Part shown: one piece after another, positions 48,101 to 58,900 of the stretch
Layout of the letters: every line of letters begins with the position of its first letter
How positions within the stretch are numbered: the stretch's first letter is position 1
Source: Thunnus maccoyii
Taxonomy: Eukaryota; Chordata; Actinopteri; Scombriformes; Scombridae
DNA length: 64,000 nt
Reading direction: 5' to 3'
NCBI RefSeq assembly: GCF_910596095.1
Contig: NC_056555.1
Coordinates: 12,950,001 to 13,014,000 of the forward strand
Notes under the pieces: model-generated
Databases searched by the model: none
What the model was told of the DNA's origin: nothing
The model's input: only the letters and a program-made list of their open reading frames with translations
Made by a program: the position numbers and the translations under genes

Positions 48101-51100
48101 GTTTGGACTGTTTGTCAGAAAAAACAAGCAGTTTGAAGACGTTACTTTGGGCTCAGGACATTTTTAATTATTTTCTGACACTTTATTGAAAAATTAATCT
48201 TTTATTGATTATGACAATAGGTTCATTCATTCATGCTCCTATGAGGTTGCTCAAGTGTTTCAGAATTTGCAGAGGAGCTACGAGTTGTATGCTAAGGTTT
48301 ACTTTAGGTTTTTTTAGGTGTCATATATAATTTTTTTTTATTCACTATTGTAAGATTTCAGTTACTTTTTTTCTGTAAAGCAATTACTAGCGTGTAAAAG
48401 CAATGGGAGAAAATCGTGGTGAGGAATTTCAGGAATTATATACAGTAAAAAATAAAAATGGTCAGTACACCTACAATAATCATAAGAAGCTTATGTATGG
48501 ATAACTCATGGACTGTTCACGTCACGTAATAGGCTTATGTGATGTTGTGTGCAATTTTGAGCATTTTCAATTATGAATGGAATCACTGTACTTACAATAC
48601 ACATGCTGAGTTATAAATGTTACTGTATGGGAGTGAATGGGTCTCCCATACACTTAAAGCCCATGAAACCTTTTCCGACCATGTGACAATTACGATATAA
48701 TGGTAAATGCTAAAATATAGTGTAAGAATAGCACAAGTAGAAAAGAGTAACACAGCAGTATCTGTCTCAAGTTAGCTAACAGTAATTAACTTTGGCCACG
48801 AAAGCTACTGGTCATACCAGACCAAGTGGTGCACATTATTGATGTTTAATTCATTTTTTCATTTGTAAGAGGAGAAATGTGTTATTTCTTGTGAGAAAGA
48901 GTGGATTTAATGCTTACATAACACATAATTACTCACAAAATGTATTTGTTATCTCATGTAGAGTTGATCCACGTGCTGTACAAAGCATTTTTAAATTAAG
49001 AGAAATAGCAACCATTGTATTTTTATGCTTCACTGTATTGGAATTTGCTGCATAATAGGAAATGTAATAGTATAGCCAAATCAACTTTACTGGCTGAAAC
49101 TACAGTAACTTGTGAAATAGTGCATTCGTACCAAAACCAGTGCTGACACGCGTTGTGTCTCGACTGTAAGATGGAGAAATCAACATGTCTGCAGATAAAC
49201 CAGCACCCGGCTCGTGGTCAGATGAGGAGACCCTGGCGCTTATCGATATCTGGGGCGAAGAAGAAGTTCAGAGGGCGCTTAGGGGTTTTGTCCACAACGG
49301 GCACGTTTATGCCGACATTTCAGAGAAAATGCACGACCTCGGATACACGAAAACCCCGGAGCAGTGCCGCTGGAAAGTCAAGTCACTGAGGAACAACTTT
49401 CGGCAGTGCTACGACAGGAAGAAGTGAGATCTATCTTTCTTTCTGTTTGCCTTATTGTTTGCAAATATAATCAAGTAAAACCAACTAATAGCCCTTGTTA
49501 CAACTTTTCACTCTTTCTAGATGTGGAAGAAGAGTAGATTATAGGTTCTACAACCAGCTGGAACAAATACTCGGACCGGAGGCGGTTTCTGTTGATGAGT
49601 ACGATGAAAGAGACGAACAACCAGAACAGGATCCAGGTACAGTCAACATCCTTTCACACATTCGCACAGCAGAAAAAGAAATGCTCTATTTGATAAGTAT
49701 TCTGCTGCATCTGCCAGCAATAGGAACAGACAGTGTGAACACAGTATGGACGGAGCAGGAGACGGCGGCTCTCGTTGAGGTCTGGGCGGCAGATGACGTG
49801 CAGCACAGCCTGAAAACCTGCGTCCGTAATGGGCACATATTCATCGACATATCGGAGAAGATGGCCGCCATGGGATACATGAGGACAGCGGAGCAGTGTC
49901 ACTCCAGGATCAAAAGGCTGAAGAAGACTTACAGGCGGTTCTGCAACAGCCGGAGGTAAATAAAATGGAGGAGTGATTGTTTGAGAGACATTTTATTCCA
50001 AATTTTAGTAAAGGTTTCTTCAATTGGTTATCAGAAAACCATCAAAAGGCTGTCAGAGCACTTATCTTAAAATTTTGAAAATGTCCACCACAGCACAGTG
50101 TTTCCAAGCTAACCTTTGATTTATGTTTTCCAGAAGTGGAGGCCGGCCTGCAGTGTTTCGATACTTCGACCTCCTTGCTCCGGTGCTTGGTGACAACTCT
50201 GTGTTTGCCGATGTGGACGGCACTGCTGCTGACGCCACCTTGCAAACCCTTATGGACAAGGATCCTAACATGTGTAGGTTTAAATACAATCAAATCCACT
50301 TAATGAGTGAAATTTGTGTCATTATGCTTTTAAACACCCAATAGTAAAGCTGTTGTTCCTCCTTTTAGTTGAGCAGCCCTCAACCAGCCACCTTCTGTCC
50401 GACCTGAGCAGAAAGACGCCCTGGTCGGACCAGGAGACTCGCACGCTGCTGGAGATCTGGGGTGAAGATAGTGTCCAGCTCACCTTGAAGGGCTGCCTGA
50501 AGAACCGCCACGTGTTTGAGTACATCTCTGAGAAGATGGGTGACCAAGGATATATAAGGACCTCAGAGCAGTGCTACACCCGCATCAAGCGCCTTAAGCA
50601 CGGCTTCCTCCATGAAAAGTCAGTAATGACACAATTATGTCTTCTTCTAAATAAAAGTATCAATTCTATTATTTCTATTTTGTATTTAATAGCCATTTTG
50701 GTTGGTTATATGTCAGACACCTCTGCACATGGTCGAACTTTATGGTAATATAAAGCATTTGAGAAAATCTTTTCTACAAATGATTTTTGATAAAATGTTG
50801 TCAAAATCTTTGGGAAAAACCCTCTTAGCCTGTTTTGGAGGTGTACGATTGAAAATGCATCTCAAACTAAATTTGTTATTTACAGGATATGGAAAATCAT
50901 ACATGTGATATTTTCAAAATGTAAAGGAAAATGATTATTATGCACTTATTATTTTGCACAAAGTAATGTTAAGCATGGCTGCAAGAAGGTCTGCATTAAA
51001 TGTCTTACACAGGCTTCACCCAATTTTATCAATATGCTGCAGCGTTTCCCTCGTAGCATCAGTCCTGACACTTTGAGGCCTTGATAAAGTTTTGATGTGA

Positions 51101-53253
51101 TCCTGAGCAAATCATAGGATGTTTGATTTTGACCAATGAACATTACTCTCTGTGTAGTTTATCATGGAAAATGTTTGTGATTAGCTTTGCCAGCTAATCG
51201 CCAGGCTACATATTCAAATGCGAGGTCACTGGTGGTAACTGTTTTTTTGTCTTCTTTACCCACAGAGAGGAATATAAATTCTTCAGTGAGATGGAGAAAA
51301 TCTTCAGGAAGGAGTTGAAAGTTGACGGACCAGTCGCAGACACGTCGATCATAGATGAACCGGATGAAGGCACCCTTGAACTGAGCCAAAAGAAAGGTGA
51401 AACAAAAAGAAAAATTCACAACGGCAAGGTTGCATGTATAAACATTTAGTTGCAGGACTGAAATGTTTGAAATTAAAAAATCCTCAGTTTTTTCTAATCT
51501 TTAGGTCATTTAGCCAACTCTTGTGAATTGGATTATTAAGTGAATGTAAAATTTGTACAGTGTTGATATTTGGCATCTAAGCTCTGACTTTGTCACTCCC
51601 CACAAAAAACACCAACCTTAGCAGAGCAAGGACTGGGGAGTGATGATAGCAACATTTTAGACATTTAAATGAGTTCCTGAAAAGTGATTTTGCTTTTGGC
51701 CAACCAAAATAATTCCCCCTTTTTTTTTACCAAATGAGTACAGTGTAAATAAACCTGGGTAGCTTTTCTAATTATCATAATAAATGCCAAATACTGTAAA
51801 GATAATGTTTTTTATTCTGTGAACTCTATCTACTTTGTCAGCTGGCTCAAGTAACCCGTGGATGTCCGATAGCTCTAAGCTACCCTGGAGCGATGGGGAA
51901 ACCGAGGTCCTCCTGGAAATTTGGGGGAGCGAGGAGATTCAGGAGAACTTGAAAGGCTGCACCAAGAACAAACACATCTTCATCCAGATCTCTGAGGTCA
52001 TGGCCAGCCAGGGCTACCTGCGCACTCCTGAGCAGTGTCAAACGAGGATAAAGAGGCTGAGGGCCAATTTCCGACACTTCCTAGAAGGCAGAAAGTAAGC
52101 ATGTTTGTATGTTGTTGGGGGATGACCAGGAAGCACAATGACAATGTTGGAGTCTGAACATTCACAAATAAATACAGTTTTATTCTCTAAACATGTTTCA
52201 AACCTCATAATATTTGATCTACTGCTGTTGCTGTAATTTGTGGCATAATTTTCTGTCCCCTTATAAAAAGCTCTGAAATTCTGTCTCATGTTTCCAGAGG
52301 AGAGAAACAGGAATGCAAGTTCTTTGACCAGTTGGTGCAGATATTTGGCAGCAAGTATGTAACCTCTGACCCGCAGGCCGAGGATACAGCCAATGTCGTA
52401 GGTAAGAAAGCACACTGTCTGTCATGTCAGAGATTTTCCATCTTTAGACAGTAGCTTTAACAATAATGCCTGACGTAGTAAGCTATGACAGTTCATAGTA
52501 TAGCAGTATCTCTGGTCCAATTCCTATTTCAAAAGTTAGATGTCATGTCACAGCTACTTTGAGGATTTATTGTCTTTATTGTATTTTTATTTTTTAGTTG
52601 AACACTGTATACTGCACTGTGTACACATTGCAGAAATGTTGGTACTGTTTTCGCTTTAGCACTATTATTATATTACTACTAAAGCAACAACCATTACAGG
52701 AATAGTTTGACATTTTGGGAGCAGCTGGTTAGCTTAGCGTAGCACAAAGACTGAAAACAGGGGGAAACAGCTAGCGTAGCTCTGTCCAAATGTAACAAAA
52801 AACGCCTACCAGCACCTCTAACGCTTACTAACATGTTATATCCCTAACCCATTCAAAAACCGAAGTTAAAAAAAAACATTTCTTGGTTTTACAGAGAATT
52901 GTGTGGTGTTGTTTCTACACTTCTGTGTTTTTGTATAAAGTAAATAAACTAAATATAAAGTGTTAATTAGGGAATTTTAGAGGTGCTAGTAGGCAGATTT
53001 TGCTAACGTTGGACAGACTCAAGCTAGCTGTTTCCAGTTTGTATGCAAAGCTAAGCTAACCGGCTTCTCGCTCTAGCTACATAGTTAGTGTGGAGACTAG
53101 AGAGTCTACCAATCTTCTCATATAACTATTTCTCTCTCATTTCCCTGGCTAAAAAAAATATAGTGCAGCAAAGTAGCTAGCTGCTATCCGGCTCTTTGAA
53201 ATACACAATTTAACGTCTAAAATTTGCTTTCTCTCTCTGATTCAGAGTCTTGA
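36103..53253 (+). CDS. TIN2-like (TRFH) protein with seven tandem trihelix (Myb/SANT-like) modules
   Basis: Exons: 36103-36142 (proposed start, MEIKRGTETGSGG), 37952-38154, 41310-41414, 41668-41763, 42655-42765, 43453-43576, 43766-44243, 44607-44674, 44760-45006, 45176-45354, 45773-45995, 46077-46231, 47216-47307, 47492-47649, 47752-47891, 49171-49423, 49521-49636, 49724-49955, 50134-50273, 50369-50618, 51266-51396, 51842-52094, 52298-52401, 53246-53253. All phases agree, giving about 1301 residues. Residues ~14-226 form the TIN2 N-terminal, TRFH-like domain (LRLLATPLQLFSAAMWQVV; WEFISRLEELLPVP). Residues ~227-408 are a linker with a PRKRKL nuclear signal and a SUMO-binding-like ETIDLT. Residues ~409-1299 hold seven trihelix domains like those of ZSCAN20/ZSCAN29. 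I infer a nuclear multivalent DNA-binding protein. The last exon adds only two residues. The first exon is the least certain part; an ATG at 49185 could start a shorter transcript. Confidence 0.84.
36238..36258. repeat. AAT trinucleotide microsatellite
   Basis: About seven repeats in the proposed first intron of the plus-strand gene. Confidence 0.88.
36988..37235. mobile_element. MITE family 2 copy
   Basis: Begins AGGGCTGCAGCTAATGG and ends ATCATTGCAGCTCTA; the interior matches the family (TTGAGAAGCTGAAACCAG). It lies in the proposed first intron of the plus-strand gene. Confidence 0.72.
38456..41111 (-). mobile_element. Tc1-like transposon remnant, interrupted
   Basis: On the minus strand, 38865-38527 encodes the Tc1 transposase C-terminal part (QQGNDPKHTS, PPQSPDLNSIEHLLG, ending EAKGGHT). 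Homology continues in broken frames to about 39130. The N-terminal region is at about 40850-40600 (MASQLSESVRCQTV, RFAETGSVVSKARSGRPK), with frameshifts and stops. About 1.1 kb of unrelated sequence at roughly 39135-40240 sits between the halves. The element is dead and lies in the intron between the first two TIN2-like exons of the plus-strand gene, in opposite orientation. The outer edges are approximate. Confidence 0.75.
39135..40240. mobile_element. Unclassified sequence inserted in the Tc1 remnant
   Basis: It separates the transposase halves and shows no Tc1 homology. The segment near 39.79-39.95 kb is A-rich. No long frame or LTR-like ends were recognised, so its class is unknown and its limits are approximate. 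Confidence 0.4.
42821..42848. repeat. AAT trinucleotide microsatellite
   Basis: About nine repeats, within an intron of the plus-strand gene. Confidence 0.9.
46232..47215. other. Long intron of the plus-strand gene
   Basis: Separates modules 2 and 3. AT-rich; no exon or named repeat seen. Confidence 0.6.
47892..49170. other. Long intron of the plus-strand gene with repeat debris
   Basis: Separates modules 3 and 4. Around 48115-48225 the phrases GTTTGTCAGAAAAAACAAGC, TTTTCTGACACTTTATTG and TTGATTATGAC recall MITE family 2 but are too decayed to be sure. It is long enough to hold an internal promoter for a transcript starting at the ATG at 49185. Confidence 0.4.
52697..53140. mobile_element. 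Inverted-repeat element, family 1 copy
   Basis: Begins GGAATAGTTTGACATTTTGG, like the element at 6000. Sub-terminal arms pair (GCTTAGCGTAGCACAAAGACTG against the later GTATGCAAAGCTAAGCTAAC; CCAGCACCTCTAACGC against TTTTAGAGGTGCTAGTAGG). It lies in the last intron of the plus-strand gene. Confidence 0.66.
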
Positions 53254-55992
53254 AACCGTCTGTCCATTATCGTAGAGCCATATTGAGAGTACACAACAGC
53301 AGCAGATGGAAGAAGGAGAACAGCCAACAAGGACATTCATGCAGAAACTGTGAATATAACAGCTGTGGTGTGCAGTTGTTTACAGATGACAGAACAGGGC
53401 CTGTACAGGCTCATTCAGATCTACATTTGCCTCTGTATATACTTCAGATACTTTTACATTCTTCAGACATGCAGACCTTCTTAGGCTTGGACTGCTGTGA
53501 GTGTGTGTTTGTGTTCCTCCACCAGAGTGTCTTTTTGATTATTTACGACAGAGCCATGACACTAAAACCAGGACGCTCAGGGCTCGAGGGACAAGAAAGA
53601 ATCTCTGGTTTTGACCTGGTGGGAGTCACACAAGATGCTGTCTTCCTCTGGAAAACATGTTTTTACTTGTATAAAATTTATTTTGTACTTGAATTTGAAG
53701 TAAGTGAAGCAGAGCACACGCAAAAAACGAATACACGCAAGGCCTCTAGCACTGTAACCACAGCCTACATTCGCTTTTTGGTCCTAGTTCAGATCTTACT
53801 TTTGTTTGTCATGTTTGAAATCTAAGTGGTGAAAAGTAAAAGATGAATTTGTTACGTTATTTCTTATTTTTGTTCAGAATTTTATTTATTTACATTAATG
53901 TTTACATATGTATTTCAAAGTTTTACAATTTACTTTAAATATGTTACTCTTTGAACTTTGAGGCATATTTTTTCCACAAATGTGTAGAGGTTTTGTCATA
54001 TCCATTAAAAGAAACTTGAAATGTCTGATTTAGGATTTATTTCTGTGATTTGTTGTGTGTAATAAAAAAAATGTGTTTAAGATTTCAGACTTTGTACAGA
54101 GGAACCATAATGAAAACAATAAAAACCAACAGCAGAAGATGAATTTAAAGTGTAACAATCACAGCTCATTGCAAAATACAGTCTGTTACAGTTGATGAGA
54201 CCAGGAAAGTGGTCAAATGCATATTATCATCCTGCAGAGAAAAGCATATTTACAAAAGTGACAGATAAAAATATGCAAAAATATGTTAATATCATCCATA
54301 TCTAAATGCATGTAGGAATAATCTATATAATCTAAAATGTGAGATAAAACAAGAGCAGAGGTATGTATGGGAGAGAAATTCTGACACAAGTAATTTGATT
54401 GAGTGTCATATCTGTTTCCTTACAAAACTGGCGTTTTGAGTGAATTAGGGATGAAGATTAAACGCACGGGTCTTGATGCAGATTTACACTGGTGTAAGTT
54501 ACTCAGTACATTTACTCAAAAACTATACTCAAGTACATCTCTGAGATACTTTGACCTAACCTGAGTATATCAATATTATGAGATAAAAGTAGTCGTGCAC
54601 ATCCATAAAACCTCAGTGGGAAAGGTGCAGGATACAAGCTCAGAGCTCCCTTTACTTTATTTGTGACATTATATATACTTAACAGGTTAATTTGTTACAT
54701 GTAAAATGTGATAATCTTAAAAAAAATGTGATCCACAGCTCCACCCAACAGTGTTTAAAATACTTACAGTTAGCTTCACATCAACCAACATTAATGCATC
54801 ACAGGGTGGAGTCAATCGTCCAGTACGCAACATCCACAGATGTAATGTGGAAACTTGAAGCCTCCAGTGCACAAACACTGAGAATGGACTTTACAGTGAA
54901 GTAGATATTTCGAACCAAAGAACAATATTTGCATATTAATAAATTCTGGATTTTTCAGTGAGGTTGAATGACTTGCGGTAATTTTATGGATTTCAGGAGG
55001 TAACTGAACTTTTGTGTCACTTAAGTGTCATATTAGCTTCATACAAACTTTTAAATAAATTTTTGTAAAGAAGATTTCGGCCCCCATCAATTACATTGTA
55101 AGTACATTATGAAGGGATCTTCTAATGGTCAGTATGAACAGGTGAAATGATTACAGCAAGAAAAAAACCCTTTTCGATGTTTATTTGGGCACCTGACTGT
55201 TATTATAAGGAAGACTTGAAAAATTGTGTACCCATCCTTTAAATAAATGATCTGAGTACTTCTTTTGGCAGATCCTGCACACATATACTAGGAATGGGAA
55301 ATAAGAAGAAAAGAATAAGTGATTTTCAGGTCTTAAAACATCTTAAACGGTACTAATGTTTTAGAAAGTATGCCCAAAAATGTTTTGTCAAGAACTATCT
55401 CATGTTACTAGCCTCAGTGATCTAGTTTACTCTAACTCTATCGCTCTCATTCAAACAAACTCTACATGATTTACTGCTGTTTACATTGCCTGTGAGGTTC
55501 CTGGTCTGCCTGTATTAGATTAAAGTGGAATGATGGGAAATCAGAGGAGGTTGCTGGGTAACGACTTGTTAATAAGCCAACGTTTCCCGTCACAAGGCCA
55601 TACAAATTTGACAGGGATGTTGAATTATGACAAATACTGTAGTCCCACACTGTAACCATGACCATGCATATACTGATATCACACACTGAAGCAGGCTTTT
55701 CATTACTTTTATGGTCTACGAGTTTGTCGAGCACACAGAGGCGGAGCTGAGCTGGAAAAACAGTAAAGACACTGTTGGTTTGTCCGGATGGCAATGTCGG
55801 TCAGTCACTTTGGTTCACACTGAAATATCTGGTAGGAACCTGGGAAATAGAGACCTTAAATGCCTCATACAAAGGCTCCATCTCTAATATACAGTTCTTT
55901 GAGTTTGACAGGAAAAACCTGTTGCAAAGTGTGAAGGGCAATGTAAAAATATGCCACATACAGCACAAACTGATGATATGACACTACAAAAA
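53254..55992. other. 3' flank of the plus-strand gene; no further gene seen
   Basis: After the stop at 53251-53253 an untranslated region is expected. AATAAA-type hexamers occur near 54059 and 54118. The open frame running to 53825 has no domain and begins in the terminal exon, so I treat it as chance. The rest, up to the tetraspanin stop codon at 55993, shows no exons. Confidence 0.5.
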
Positions 55993-58900
55993 TCAAGGAT
56001 TGTGTGGAGGATCTCTCTCTCTGGGCCAAACAATATTCTCAACTGAAAAAATATGGTGTCCTCTACACCACCAGGCCTGCCTGCCGGGTTTGTCAGCATC
56101 GACCAGCACAGCATTGCTGGGAAGCAGCGGTGAACCTTCCTCTAACAGGACCGTGTAGAAGTCCTTGGGTTTAGAAGGAAATATACACAAGCATTGAACC
56201 CAATGTTGGACTGGAGGTGGGTCTGCCTGTTCCTGGAGCTTCCTCAGCCCCGACAGAGGAATTATGCACACTGCGTTGTCATCACGGTTGCCCTCCGCTG
56301 CTTCTCGTCCCTCTCCCTGCACATTCATCCCTTCCTCTTGACGTAAGACTTCACCGTCAACCTTGCCGCTCTCTTTTGCTTCCGCGTCTTCCCAGTTGTC
56401 CTCCTGTGCTTTGTTATTATTGTTCTTTCTGATGAATACCACTGGAACCATTTTCTCTCCTCCTCGCCTTTTGTATATCCAATAACTCCATTTTGCAACA
56501 CATGCTTCCACAGTTCCCTGAGAACACAAGGAAAACATGTTGCATTGAGTTGGATGGTTCCTTTTAATGCATTATGTTCATATTTGACCTTATGTGTTAT
56601 TTTTGTCTAATTTTACCATCATGTCATTTAACTTACAATGTAAATAATGTACAAAAATGTCATCAGTATACACAACACAGAGAGGGCAGGGAGAACACTC
56701 ACGATGGTGATCTGAAAAAAAAAGAAGAAATAATTAGATTTTTTTTTCAGGCATTTTATATGATGCATCTGAAGATTTGAGAAGCATACACAGTCAAAAT
56801 GTTACTAAATCTTATTGAGTCTTTAAATCTTTTCTACGGTGGCCCTGAAGACCAAATCTTAAACACATGAATAAATTAGAAAACACAACATCATTAGAGA
56901 AAACTTAGTGGCATCTCAGAAAACATGAATTTTCAAGCAGCACATGATGAGACAATTTCACAGCGTCTTTAGGGAATATTCAAACAATCTGTTTGTAACG
57001 TGATATTTCTTACCCAAACTGCCATGACGATCCAAAACGTGGAGCTACGTTTTTCTACAAGGGATAAGACTGTAGGAAGACAAGGCTGCACACACACACA
57101 GAATGTGTCAATAATAAATGCTTGTCATCTCTTTCTTGATCTCTCCTTGTTTTTTTTTGTCATTTAGAGCCACTGAAAACATCAAATTTTATAACTTTAT
57201 ATATTCACGTCTCAATATGCAACAATCAAAGATTAATTCTGGAGGGAAAAAAAGTCCTTGGGTTTTATTAGGAGTTTGACAAACAGAAGTGATCGGGACT
57301 GTGTGGATGTGGTTTCAATGACAACACCACTAAATGTCATTAGCTACTAAATCCCGACTGTCTCTCTACTGCTGGTATATTTATTTACGATCATCTTTAA
57401 GGGGATGATCAAGTCTTCTCTTGAATTTTGATGATTGAGAGGCTGTAAATAAGTATTTCAGCAGTCCAAGCCTAATATATAGAAATCTCTCACTTGAAAA
57501 AAGCACTTTAATTTGGCAGAAAATTGAGTGTGTTCATGTAGGACAACATCACTAGGACAGTGACGGGGAAAAAAAGGATTGTCAGGGCCTTAAATAATTC
57601 AGTTTAACTAAAGCTATATTTTACCTTTTCATAAACAAGGCTGTCTCCAACTCCAACCTAAAACAGAAATACAAACATTATGTGTGTATTATAAACACTG
57701 CAAAATATACTGTGTTATGGAATATATGTTTACTTTGCTTGTTGATGAATCGATTTAATGTGAGCTATGACGGTAATATGTATAAATATACATGTCAGTC
57801 GAACCAAATGATCCAAAGACCCTCAGCTCCCTGGTTAACTGCTTGTTAACAATCAATAAATGGATGAAAAAGAACTTTTTAAAACTAAAACAGGAGAAGA
57901 TGGAAATTTCTCTGATTGGCCCAGAAGCCAAAAGAGATTTGCTGTGTGAGAAACTTGGTAATCTGGCTCTCTCTCTCTCTCTCTATCTTAGACTCTGATC
58001 TGAATTTTAGACATTTTATGAACAAGGTGACCTAAACTGCTCTTTTCAATCTTAGGACTAGCGCAAAGAAACGTCTGTTTTTAACTTTAAAAGATGCAGA
58101 AAACTTAATTCATGCTTTTATATTGAGTTGACCTGACTATTGTAATGCTCGTGTTACAGGTCTCGCTAGAAATATGATCGAGAAGCTGCAACTCATCCAG
58201 AATTCAGTTGCCAGGCCTTAATCAAAGAAGAGAGAGCATATTACTCCAGTGTTATCCTCTCTACACTGGCTCCCAGTTTCTTTAAGAACTGATTTTAAAG
58301 TGCTCTTACTTGTTTTTTAAGCTCTTAGTGGGTTAGGACCAGCCTACATCGCACACAGCTTGACATGTAACTGCCCCCCACGTTTGTTTGTTTCTTCTTC
58401 TTTTCTGTTTTTATTGATCTTTGATTTGACTTTGTCATTTGTATGTAAAGCACTTATATGAAATGTGCTATACAAATAAAGTTCTTATTATTAAGTTATT
58501 ATTATGTGATTAAAATAATTTGTTCATCTTGATAATGTGTGATTTCAAGAAATGATGACACAAATTAATATTGTGACTTCTACGCTGCTGTTGTTTTGCA
58601 GTTATGTGTCTGTTTGAAGGATGAATGACTCACACATCCGGAGCTGTTGTCCTCTCTGTCACATAGGCAGGAGTCTGGGATCGGGGACTTCCAGTCTTGG
58701 TAGCTTTGGAGTCCACAACACTTAAACTGGAGCGAACACACACAAACCAACAGGTGACCTGAAGCTACTTATAAATGTGCTTTATGAATATTTATAAGAA
58801 CACGTGCACATCAAGATCAATAGTAAAGGAACCTACTTTAAAAAACAGCACAATACAATGACTGTCTCTTTAAGTCTTGTCAGACAAAAGATTGTTTTCC

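Larger units (their letters stand above)
44760..52401 (+). repeat. Seven tandem trihelix exon-pair modules
   Basis: Each module is a DNA-binding exon (phase 1 to 2) plus a short tail exon (phase 2 to 1). DNA-binding exons: 44760-45006, 45773-45995, 47216-47307 with 47492-47649 (split by an extra intron), 49171-49423, 49724-49955, 50369-50618 and 51842-52094. Tail exons: 45176, 46077, 47752, 49521, 50134, 51266 and 52298. The shared core reads PWSDEET..LL(D/E)IWG, then VQ..L+GC, a N-H-(I/V)-F, a GY.RT.EQC and R(I/L)KRLK. The tail exons share (F/Y)+FY..LE.ILG, then an acidic linker. Because each pair starts and ends in phase 1, whole modules can duplicate without breaking frame. Modules 1, 6 and 7 look closest (LKGC, KN+H); module 5 is the most divergent (IWG replaced by VWA). 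Confidence 0.88.

Noticed and set aside
53250-53825. 191-codon open frame following the last exon of the plus-strand gene
   Set aside because: No domain, no independent start context, and it overlaps the terminal exon in another frame. Most likely untranslated sequence.
56217-56432. Proline-rich plus-strand frame opposite the tetraspanin tail exon
   Set aside because: Antisense to a coding exon that joins in frame to nine others; the composition is a mirror of that exon.
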